The notes below the pieces were generated by a model. That model saw only the letters and a list, made by a program, of their open reading frames with translations, made no database searches and was not told the origin of the DNA. A stretch of 23,199 nucleotides of DNA from MGIIb-Q1 sp964342465 (lineage in GTDB: Archaea; Thermoplasmatota; Poseidoniia; Poseidoniales; Thalassarchaeaceae): positions 1-23,199 of the forward strand of contig CAYFFQ010000024.1 of the NCBI GenBank assembly GCA_964342465.1, read 5' to 3'. The position numbers were made by a program, and so were the translations under genes. This document shows, one piece after another, positions 17,114 to 23,134 of the stretch. Every line of letters starts with the position of its first letter. Positions within the stretch are counted from its first letter, which is position 1.

Positions 17114-18155
17114 CCTCGCCCACCTCCCATCTCCGGACCGGCAGCATCCTTTCCCCCCCGACTTCAAGCCCAATAGTATCTGCTGACTCCCCCGTCGCCG
17201 CAGAGAGCATCTCCTCTAGGGTCGGCAGAACCACCTGCATCAGACCGACTTTGCCACCCGATTCAGTGATGGCTCTCAGAATAGAATGCCTCTCTTCACT
17301 ATTCCACCCACCCTCTCGGCGCAGGGTGAATCGCCACTCTTCGTCAGGCCATGCCTCAAGTCTTTCCAGTGATATCCCGCGGCCGAATGAGAGGCTGGAG
17401 GGTGGGTGCCAGCCGCTGCCGGCGACCAACAGGGATGGTGAACAGCCGAGCGCACTTTCGACTTCGCCGAGGCCACCATAGGCCACCATCTGACCGCGGT
17501 GGAGAATGGCCAGAGAATCGACGAAAAGTTCCATTTCTGCGAGATTGTGGCTACTGACGATGATGGTTGTGCCGCTGTCAGCGAGTTGGCGCAGAAGCCT
17601 GCGAAAGGCGGCCTGCGCCACTGGGTCAAGCCCGTTCATCGGCTCGTCGAGCAGGAGGATGTCAGGTGAGCCGAGCAGAGCGCAGGCTAGTGTCAACCGC
17701 TGTCTCATACCCTGACTCATGTTGTCCAGCGGCGAATCCATTCTGCTTCTCATACCGACTAGAGTGAGAAGTTCCTCTGGAGTCCCGCCCTCGCCACGTA
17801 TGGTGGCTAACCTTGAGAGCACCTCTCTGGGGGTGGAGGCACCTGACCAATTGACCCTCTCTGGCATTAACCCGATGTGACGCTGTGAGTTGGCCCAACC
17901 CAGAAGTTCGCGCGGCATCCCCGAGAATCTCACCTCACCAGAAGTGTGCCTATGCAAACCCGCGATGGTGTGCAGAAGGGTGGTTTTCCCTGAACCATTC
18001 GGGCCTATCAGACCGATAATCGAACCGGCTTCCACCCTCAGGTCCACATCATGTATACCCGCCCCCAACCTCTTCTTCCACGGCCGCCACCAGTTGGTCA
18101 GAGGATGGCGATAGGTCACAGCCGAGAGGAGCAGGCGCGGCTCACCATCTCCCAT
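17106..18155 (-). CDS. ABC transporter ATPase (CcmA/NatA-like)
   Basis: Cytoplasmic ATPase that powers the ABC-2 permease encoded downstream. The 349 residues contain Walker A GPNGSGKTT (51-59), a modified signature MSQGM (146-150, in place of LSGGQ, as is common in CcmA/NatA relatives), Walker B ILLLDEP (166-172), D-loop GLDP and H-loop His203 (VSSHNLAE). A C-terminal extension of about 120 residues beyond the nucleotide-binding domain resembles the accessory domain of NosF/NatA-type proteins. The ATG at 18155 is the only plausible start. It is divergent from the membrane-protein gene at 18253. Confidence 0.92.
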   Translation of the reverse strand: MGDGEPRLLLSAVTYRHPLTNWWRPWKKRLGAGIHDVDLRVEAGSIIGLIGPNGSGKTTLLHTIAGLHRHTSGEVRFSGMPRELLGWANSQRHIGLMPERVNWSGASTPREVLSRLATIRGEGGTPEELLTLVGMRSRMDSPLDNMSQGMRQRLTLACALLGSPDILLLDEPMNGLDPVAQAAFRRLLRQLADSGTTIIVSSHNLAEMELFVDSLAILHRGQMVAYGGLGEVESALGCSPSLLVAGSGWHPPSSLSFGRGISLERLEAWPDEEWRFTLRREGGWNSEERHSILRAITESGGKVGLMQVVLPTLEEMLSAATGESADTIGLEVGGERMLPVRRWEVGEDE

Positions 18156-18214
18156 GGTCGTGATTGCACGGTTGGGTTCTCAAACATGCCGGAAGGCTTT
18201 CCTAGAGTGGAGGT

Positions 18215-18220
18215 CTTAAT
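18215..18220. promoter_or_regulatory. Putative TATA element in divergent intergenic region
   Basis: CTTAAT(T) is the only AT-rich core between the starts at 18155 (-) and 18253 (+). It would place a plus-strand transcript start near 18243, ten bases before the ATG. GAATTAAG on the other strand could serve the ABC operon. Confidence 0.3.
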
Positions 18221-18252
18221 TCACACCTTCTCTCAGGGCCTTATTGAGGGCC

Positions 18253-19101
18253 ATGTCTCTACTCTTTGCAACAGTCGCTTGGCTGGCGCCATCGGTTCTG
18301 CTGCTGACATGGCAGACTGTCCTCTGGCGCGAGAATCATCCGGAGGTGTTGTTTGTCGATTGGTTGCGCGCCGACCCACTCATCGCTGGCATGGTGGTCG
18401 GCGCCGGATTACTATGGCTCATTCCACTTGGAATCTGGTCCATCACCACTGCCGTCATCATCTTTGCTCTCTATGGGCTCGCTTCCAGCAGCCAGCAGCG
18501 GCGAGAGTGGTCACAGCGCCTATCACCGCGCCTCCTCGCCGTCTCGATGATTCTTCTCATCCACCTGCTGGCTGGTTTCATCCCTCCTTCTGCCCCTGTG
18601 GGTGCGGATGCGTGGGGTGAACCACTCACAACCGAGTCGAAGGACGCACCCCCGTTTCCCGCCTCAGAGCAATACATCTGGGTGCTCGTCGACGGAACAA
18701 TCGTCGTGGAGACCCACATTCATGTCCTAGGTACACTCAATCCGTGGCTTGCTGACAGTGGTGTCAATGCAGTCTCCAAACTGTTCGACACGAAGGAAGC
18801 GAGGTTTCAGGACGCAGTATCGCTGATGTATGAGTGGACCGGGCCGGAAAGTTTCGCCCTCGAACCTATTCACGGTGGCGTACGGCATGACTACGACGGG
18901 GAGAACCTCCTCTACACACACGATGACATAATGCTCGACCTTTTCGGGATGCACTCTTCGGGAGAGATGGTCACGGTGTTTCGCCCTGCTTGGGGTGGCG
19001 AGTTACACCTGTTGACCGTCATAAAAATAGGGTCGGACCCTTTCATTGGCAATCCTGGTGCGCATTCGTATGTTCTTGATTGGCTCTCTTCCGACACATA
19101 G
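18253..19101 (+). CDS. Unrecognised membrane protein with large extracytoplasmic domain
   Basis: No family is recognised. From the ATG at 18253 the protein has 282 residues; a TTG at 18244 in frame is a less likely start. Three membrane helices occupy the first 115 residues (SLLFATVAWLAPSVLLLTW, PLIAGMVVGAGLLWLIPLGIWSITTAVIIFALY, LLAVSMILLIHLLAGFI). About 165 acidic residues without Cys follow, probably outside the cell. These include a possible beta-rich core (YIWVLVDGTIVVETHIHVLG, LHLLTVIKIGS). It stands alone between two ABC transporter operons that it could serve as an accessory, but nothing in the sequence shows that. Confidence 0.75.
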   Translation: MSLLFATVAWLAPSVLLLTWQTVLWRENHPEVLFVDWLRADPLIAGMVVGAGLLWLIPLGIWSITTAVIIFALYGLASSSQQRREWSQRLSPRLLAVSMILLIHLLAGFIPPSAPVGADAWGEPLTTESKDAPPFPASEQYIWVLVDGTIVVETHIHVLGTLNPWLADSGVNAVSKLFDTKEARFQDAVSLMYEWTGPESFALEPIHGGVRHDYDGENLLYTHDDIMLDLFGMHSSGEMVTVFRPAWGGELHLLTVIKIGSDPFIGNPGAHSYVLDWLSSDT

Positions 19102-19189
19102 TCGTGGATGAGGGGAATGGGGATTGACGGTGTTGAGGGCCTCTTCTGTAGTTGAGATGAACTTCCTGAATGTCTCAATGTTGGTGGGG

Positions 19190-19207
19190 GATTAGGTTGC
19201 CCTAATC
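19190..19207 (+). promoter_or_regulatory. Operator 1 of transferrin-like operon (TTAGG-N4-CCTAA)
   Basis: GATTAGG-TTGC-CCTAATC is a perfect 7-bp dyad with a 4-bp spacer, ending one base before the TATA box and covering the BRE position. Its half-sites equal the outer half-sites of the DtxR/IdeR consensus TTAGGTTAGSCTAACCTAA, although the spacer is shorter. A bound protein here would block TBP/TFB. Confidence 0.75.
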
Positions 19208-19215
19208 TTTAATAA
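19208..19215 (+). promoter_or_regulatory. TATA box of transferrin-like operon
   Basis: TTTAATAA fits the archaeal TATA consensus and lies 53 bases before the ATG at 19265. Predicted transcript start is near 19237, inside operator 2. Confidence 0.6.
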
Positions 19216-19229
19216 GGCCCGTCAGGGCC
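19216..19229 (+). promoter_or_regulatory. GC-rich inverted repeat between TATA box and start site
   Basis: GGCCC-GTCA-GGGCC is a perfect 5-bp dyad with a 4-bp spacer, directly after the TATA box. It shares the N4 geometry of the two TTAGG dyads but not their sequence. It could be a third protein site or chance. Confidence 0.4.
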
Positions 19230-19232
19230 GGC

Positions 19233-19252
19233 GGTTTAGGGGGGCCTAAACC
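19233..19252 (+). promoter_or_regulatory. Operator 2 of transferrin-like operon (TTAGG-N4-CCTAA)
   Basis: GGTTTAGG-GGGG-CCTAAACC is a perfect 8-bp dyad with a 4-bp spacer. It shares the TTAGG-N4-CCTAA core with operator 1, 44 bp away centre to centre, and covers the predicted transcription start. Occupancy would block RNA polymerase. Confidence 0.75.
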
Positions 19253-19253
19253 A

Positions 19254-19260
19254 GAGGTGA
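19254..19260 (+). promoter_or_regulatory. Ribosome binding site of transferrin-like lipoprotein
   Basis: GAGGTGA, four bases before the ATG at 19265, is a near-complete match to the 16S 3' end and one of the strongest sites in the window. Confidence 0.7.
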
Positions 19261-19264
19261 TACC

Positions 19265-20272
19265 ATGAGCGGAACAAACCGAACAACGATTGCGAGAACG
19301 ACGAAGACATTGCTGCTGACAGCACTCCTTTTCGGAGTCGCCTTCAGCGGATGCATCGGAGAGACTGAAGATGACATGACCATCAGAATCGCCTTCAATG
19401 TGCAGGACGATTATGAAAATCCCGACAGCAATCCGCAGGCGCTCGCCGACTTCCTGTCAGCAAAGATGGGTGCTGAAGTGGAAATCTATCCCATCACCTC
19501 CGATGGGATGGCACTGGAAGCCCTACGATTCGGCCACGCCGACATCGCCTTCTTGGACGGCGGCTCTGCTTGGCTCGGCTGGCAGCAATACGGATTGGAT
19601 GTAATCGCCGCCGACCAGAAGGACGACGGCTCAACCTACTACACGCCACAGGCGTGGGTGAGAAACTCATCAGACATCCACACTCTAGAAGACCTCGCTG
19701 GACGTGATTCGTGTCATACCGGATGGCTCAAGTCGGCCGGAATGTTGATGCCGATGGGTTATATGATAGGCAATGGTCTAGTCGAAGTGGTCGGTGATGA
19801 AAATGAGATTGACTCTCTGCGAGCGACCATCGACTCACACTTCGGCAACGCCACGATTCCTGCAAAGGGAGACTTGTACTACGGCTACGATGGCGCATTC
19901 CGTTGCATGACCGAGGGTCATGGTGATGTCGCTTTCGCCAAGGCGACTTCCTACGAGGACCACTGCGAAGGAAATGAGTGGTGTCTCGACCGGTCTGAAT
20001 ATCGCCCGCTTGAGCCGGTTTTCGGTCGGGTCCCGAGCCATGCTGTGATGATGAACCCGAGTTATTCCAACGATGCCAAGATTGCTGCGGCGACCACCGC
20101 TCTAGTGGCACTGAATGGTGATGATGCGGGTGAGTTTATCCTCAGCCAAGTTCTCAACACCCCCGGTATCACCGAGACCGACAGCCAGAGTCATCTCGGG
20201 TCATACACAGAGGCACTCAACAGCATTCCCGGATTGACCGAGGAATACAATGTAAAATACGAACAGCCGTGA
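19265..20272 (+). CDS. Transferrin-like iron-binding lipoprotein (ABC transporter substrate-binding protein)
   Basis: A 335-residue, single-lobe, membrane-tethered binding protein: signal peptide, then lipobox FSGC with acceptor Cys30. Generic annotation would be PhnD-type phosphonate binder, but the sequence follows transferrin. Asp98 (AFLDGG), Tyr125 (TYYTPQAWV), Tyr208 (GYDGAFRC) and His259 (RVPSHAV) align with the four ferric ligands Asp63, Tyr95, Tyr188 and His249 of human transferrin. SCHTG-(3)-SAG-(3)-PMG (149-165) matches the carbonate-anchor segment SCHTGLGRSAGWNIPIG; Thr152 equals Thr120, and Lys156 replaces Arg124. EGHGDVAFAK (217-226) matches DGAGDVAFVK. Cys150 and Cys214 match the Cys118-Cys194 disulfide. 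Cys234/Cys240 may form another. It heads an operon with a PhnC-like ATPase and a PhnE-like permease, behind two DtxR-like dyads. The likely job is ferric iron capture and delivery; that function is inferred. Confidence 0.9.
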   Translation: MSGTNRTTIARTTKTLLLTALLFGVAFSGCIGETEDDMTIRIAFNVQDDYENPDSNPQALADFLSAKMGAEVEIYPITSDGMALEALRFGHADIAFLDGGSAWLGWQQYGLDVIAADQKDDGSTYYTPQAWVRNSSDIHTLEDLAGRDSCHTGWLKSAGMLMPMGYMIGNGLVEVVGDENEIDSLRATIDSHFGNATIPAKGDLYYGYDGAFRCMTEGHGDVAFAKATSYEDHCEGNEWCLDRSEYRPLEPVFGRVPSHAVMMNPSYSNDAKIAAATTALVALNGDDAGEFILSQVLNTPGITETDSQSHLGSYTEALNSIPGLTEEYNVKYEQP

Positions 20273-20296
20273 CCACTCTCTCATAACACCCAACAC

Positions 20297-20303
20297 AAAG
20301 GAG
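20297..20303 (+). promoter_or_regulatory. Ribosome binding site selecting a TTG start
   Basis: AAAGGAG ends eight bases before the TTG at 20312. No in-frame ATG occurs before the nucleotide-binding domain begins, so this site supports the TTG as the start. Confidence 0.65.
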
Positions 20304-20311
20304 TTGTTTCC

Positions 20312-21034
20312 TTGTCAAGACAGGTGATTGAATTCGGGGAAGTCGACATCGGATTCGCTGGTGAAGATGCGCTCATCAGGGGGGTGAACTTCACTGCACA
20401 TGCTGGTGAGGTGATTGGCTTGGCTGGGGTATCAGGGGTTGGGAAGACGACGCTTTTGAGAACCTTCGCCGGCCTACAACCACCATTGGATGGGGAAATC
20501 AAGGTGCTGAACGAGAAGGATTTTGAGAACATCGAACGGGGGGCGATTGGCTATATCCCACAACGCTTGGGCTTGGTGAACCACAAGACGGTCGGCTACA
20601 ATGTGCTGTTGGGTGCATTACCCCACGCTTCTTGGTGGCAATCCCTACTCTCTCTTCCCTCTCGTCAGATGCGCAGAGCAGCCCGCGAGGCGGTCTCTGT
20701 GATGGGGCTTTCCGAAAAAATGGCAGAACCGATTTCCCAACTATCTGGGGGGCAACAGAGAAGAGTGGCAGTGGCTCGCTCGTTGGTACAGAAACCAAAA
20801 CTGCTGCTCGCTGATGAGTGTTTAGGTGAACTCGATGTGGCAACCGGCGAGGTGGTCGCTGAGCAGTTGCTACACCTCGCTAGAGAGCATGAGACATGTG
20901 TGATACTGGTGGACCACAACTTGGAGAGGTTGAATGGTCTGTGTGACCGAGTAATCGAGATGACGAGTAATGGGTTTGTCGAGGATGGCCTCGGCTCGAC
21001 CTCCCCTGCAAGTGGTTCTGGGGTTGATTTGTGA
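20312..21034 (+). CDS. phnC: PhnC-type ABC transporter ATPase (for the transferrin-like binding protein)
   Basis: Cytoplasmic ATPase of the importer, 240 residues, TTG start supported by an AAAGGAG site. Walker A GVSGVGKTT (39-47), Q-loop Gln84 (YIPQR), signature LSGGQ (144-148), Walker B LLLADE (164-169) and switch His202 (LVDHN) are all intact. After the Q-loop, NVLLGALPHASWWQSLLSLPS matches the insertion typical of PhnC ATPases, which places it in the phosphonate/PhnCDE family by descent. Walker B continues with Cys170 where most relatives have Pro (ADEP), and the D-loop reads GELD. The gene starts 39 bases after the lipoprotein gene ends and overlaps the permease gene. The symbol denotes family; the substrate is probably iron, not phosphonate, given the binding protein. 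Confidence 0.9.
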   Translation: MSRQVIEFGEVDIGFAGEDALIRGVNFTAHAGEVIGLAGVSGVGKTTLLRTFAGLQPPLDGEIKVLNEKDFENIERGAIGYIPQRLGLVNHKTVGYNVLLGALPHASWWQSLLSLPSRQMRRAAREAVSVMGLSEKMAEPISQLSGGQQRRVAVARSLVQKPKLLLADECLGELDVATGEVVAEQLLHLAREHETCVILVDHNLERLNGLCDRVIEMTSNGFVEDGLGSTSPASGSGVDL

Positions 21035-21975
21035 TGGACACTTTCAGCGAATTGCTCAGGGTACTGCGCAAGCGCAATCACATAATTGTCGTCGCTGTAT
21101 TGGCCGTTCTGGTCATTTTGGTGACAGGACATCTGGGCATCACTGGCCCGAATCTGGCACGTGGCTGGGAGAATCTCCTCATCATTGCAGCAGAGTCCTT
21201 TCCCCCCGACTGGTCGGTGCTGACCGAGCGGGCGTCCTGGGCCAACCCACCATGCAGATTAGAATCCGATTGGATGTGTTCACCAGCCGCGGTCGGGTTG
21301 GTTCAAACCTTGGAAATCGCCTTCTTGGCGACACTTTTCGGCGCCTCGATTTCACTTCCTCTCGCGGCAGCCGCCGCCCACAATCTCAGCCCACTCTGGC
21401 TGTCAACCACAGTCAGGAACCTGCTGGCGGCGCTCCGCGTCCTGCCATCTCTGATTTGGGCACTGTTGTTCGTGATAGTCGTCGGCATCGGACCGCTGGC
21501 GGGAGTGCTGGCCATGACTCTCTACACCATCGGTTATCTCGGGAAATTACAATACGAGGCACTGGAGGGTGTGAGCAAGCATCCCTTGGAAGCAGCCCGC
21601 GCGATGGGTCTCTCGAGGGGTCAGGTGGCCCGTTTTTTCGCAATTCCAGAAGCAAGCAATTCGCTCATCAGCCAGATTCTCTTCATGTTCGAGTACAACG
21701 TCCGTCATGGTTCAGTGGTGGGTCTGGTCGGCGCTGGCGGAATAGGTTGGTACATGCAGTACTACATCGCCCCCTTCAAACTCTACGACCGCGTACTGGC
21801 CCTCCTCGTGGTCCTCTATGTCACGGTCTTGCTCATCGATTGGTTCAGCCTCAGAATCCGGCATCGTTTCATCGAATCAGAAGAGTTCACCAAACCGCGC
21901 TGGCGGGATGTCTTCCTACCGGCAAGGCTAGTGGGTAAATCACACTCCAGGGATAAGCAAAAACCTCGGAATTGA
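21034..21975 (+). CDS. phnE: PhnE-type ABC transporter permease (for the transferrin-like binding protein)
   Basis: Integral membrane subunit, 313 residues, about six helices. An N-terminal helix (IIVVAVLAVLVILVTGHLGI) is followed by an extracytoplasmic loop with two Cys (PPCRLESDWMCSP). The core transport domain (VGLVQTLEIAFLATLFGASISLPLAAAAA onward) follows. The cytoplasmic EAA loop YEALEGVSKHPLEAARAMGLSRGQ couples to the ATPase, and RVLPSLIWALLFV and GLVGAGGIGW are typical of PhnE. The ATG at 21034 shares one base with the ATPase stop (TGATG); a GTG at 21031 is an alternative. The two loop Cys are unusual for PhnE and could contact the cysteine-containing binding protein. It ends with a basic tail (GKSHSRDKQKPRN). 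Confidence 0.9.
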   Translation: MDTFSELLRVLRKRNHIIVVAVLAVLVILVTGHLGITGPNLARGWENLLIIAAESFPPDWSVLTERASWANPPCRLESDWMCSPAAVGLVQTLEIAFLATLFGASISLPLAAAAAHNLSPLWLSTTVRNLLAALRVLPSLIWALLFVIVVGIGPLAGVLAMTLYTIGYLGKLQYEALEGVSKHPLEAARAMGLSRGQVARFFAIPEASNSLISQILFMFEYNVRHGSVVGLVGAGGIGWYMQYYIAPFKLYDRVLALLVVLYVTVLLIDWFSLRIRHRFIESEEFTKPRWRDVFLPARLVGKSHSRDKQKPRN

Positions 21976-22228
21976 TGCGGAATCAAACTACCAAATCAAG
22001 CAACCGCGCTAGGGCAGAAGTGGGAAATGAGGAGTCAAAATTCCTTCGCATGTTAATGGGATTGAATTGATTCATTGGTCACTTGATGAGCCACACTATT
22101 CGATCTCAATGAAATCTTATGATTTTTAGACATATTGTGATGAATTACCTAGAATTGAATTGGGCTACTCATCTCCAATAAAATTGGAAAGAATAATCCG
22201 CCACCACTGCAATCTCTTTTTCTTGTAA

Positions 22229-22256
22229 TCATGGCCATGACAATTGTGATTGTCAT
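22229..22256. repeat. Overlapping palindromes TCATGGCCATGA and ATGACAAT-N4-ATTGTCAT
   Basis: A 12-bp perfect palindrome (22229-22240) overlaps a perfect 8-bp dyad with a TGTG spacer (22237-22256). No gene start is convincingly attached to it. Confidence 0.45.
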
Positions 22257-22516
22257 CTTGAACCTCAGTCGTGAAAGTGAGTCGCCGCGCAATTGATGTG
22301 TATCACACAGGGAATGGTTCAGTCCCCGATATTTTCCAGACCCTTCAATCCGCTTTCCAACTCCAAATAGTTTGGTGGTCAGAGATATTTCGGAAACCTG
22401 TGGTTCTTCTCTCGAGTGATAGCCACCTTCGAAACTTTGCAAATTCCAGTGATGTAAATGGCCTCATACGATTGGAGTGAGTTAGGTTGGTGGCTATGGA
22501 TGGCAGAACTAGGTGT

Positions 22517-22547
22517 GGCGGAAACCGCCTTGCGAGGCTCCTTTTTT
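22517..22547 (+). terminator. Hairpin followed by T-run
   Basis: GGCGG-AAA-CCGCC (22517-22529), then a 12-base gap and TTTTTT (22542-22547) on the plus strand. The T-run alone could end archaeal transcription. Which transcript it would end is unclear, since the importer operon stops over 500 bases upstream. Confidence 0.4.
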
Positions 22548-22573
22548 CTGATTTCGCCCTCAAGGTAGGGGGG

Positions 22574-22792
22574 TCATTCGGCGGAAATGCGAACGGCACC
22601 ATCAGAGTAGTGAACATAGATATTGTTGGGAATTTTGGCTGTTAGTGCTGCGAGGGCTTCACGGATTTCATCCTCGGTGACATCGAATGCATCAGCTGCG
22701 CGCTGGCTTGACCACGGCACTGTTTCAAAGTCGGATTTCTTAATCCACTCATATAATCGGCGCTCCAGTTGGTTCAGGTCGTCAATCGCCAT
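22574..22792 (-). CDS. Small winged-helix-like protein
   Basis: A 72-residue acidic protein. Predicted helices LNQLERRLYEWIKK, SSQRAADAFD and TEDEIREALAALTAKI are followed by a beta hairpin (NIYVHYSDGAVRISAE). That helix-helix-helix-wing order suggests a DNA-binding winged helix, but no named family is recognised. The ATG at 22792 is preferred over the upstream one at 22831, because the extra residues are encoded by repeat-flanking DNA and a G-rich ribosome-site-like run sits just before 22792. The TTCG-hairpin repeats end about 34 bases upstream and may lie in its leader or promoter. Confidence 0.6.
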   Translation of the reverse strand: MAIDDLNQLERRLYEWIKKSDFETVPWSSQRAADAFDVTEDEIREALAALTAKIPNNIYVHYSDGAVRISAE

Positions 22793-22825
22793 ACCCCCCC
22801 GACTCCACCCTCTGCTTTGACTTCT

Positions 22826-22912
22826 TTCCAACGAAGGGGGCGAACCCCGCCCGAAGGGGGCGAACGAAGGGGGAGAACGAAGGGGCGGACCTCCCTTTCA
22901 AAACCCCCTTCT
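22826..22912 (-). repeat. GC-rich TTCG-hairpin repeat cluster (right copy, inverted)
   Basis: Units of CGAAGGGGGCG / GAACGAAGGGGG recur every 14-18 bases. Read on the minus strand this is GAAAGGGAGGTCCGCCCCTTCG followed by further CCCCCTTCG units, matching the cluster at 1-90. It lies just upstream of the winged-helix-like gene. Confidence 0.75.
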
Positions 22913-22924
22913 GAAATCCGATGA

Positions 22925-23134
22925 ATGCAGAATCAATCAGATATGAGTTCGCGGCCACCGTCCGAAGGGGGGTCGGATGAACTATGGCTTGGCTCAACTT
23001 TTCATCGCCTCCTCCGCGAACTAAGAACCAGTTCACTCACCACATCCGAATGGGAGTTGAACGAACTATTGCTGCACTCACCACCCCAAATCCTGCCAAA
23101 GGCTGACTACGGGATTATTACCGACAGGACATAA
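22925..23134 (+). CDS. Possible small hypothetical protein
   Basis: A 69-residue frame with a plausible amphipathic middle (FHRLLRELRTSSLTTSEWELNELLLHSP). No family, ribosome site or TATA box supports it, and its first third crosses sequence related to the adjacent repeat. An ATG at 22943 is an alternative start. It is listed only because nothing else occupies 22913-23199. Confidence 0.22.
   Translation: MQNQSDMSSRPPSEGGSDELWLGSTFHRLLRELRTSSLTTSEWELNELLLHSPPQILPKADYGIITDRT

Larger units (their letters stand above)
21976..22573. other. AT-rich intergenic stretch without a convincing gene
   Basis: About 600 bases, clearly richer in A and T than the flanking genes. Short frames exist on both strands (22271-22480 plus, 22149-22442 minus), but they lack family features, ribosome sites and sensible composition. 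It holds two palindromes (22229-22256) and a hairpin followed by a T-run (22517-22547). It could be a regulatory region, the remnant of a gene or an unrecognised RNA. Confidence 0.5.

Noticed and set aside
19265..20272. Ordinary PhnD phosphonate-binding protein
   Set aside because: The partner genes suggest it, but the full transferrin ligand and anion motif set is present in order, and the operators resemble iron-repressor half-sites.
22149..22480. Small frames in the AT-rich stretch (22271-22480 plus, 22149-22442 minus)
   Set aside because: No ribosome site, family feature or gene-like composition, and they overlap on opposite strands. A T-run downstream is the only support for the plus frame.
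22782..23036. Minus-strand 84-residue frame over the right-end repeats
   Set aside because: Its sequence is mostly translated TTCG-hairpin repeat (SFSPFVRPLRAGFAPFVG) and it overlaps the winged-helix gene start.
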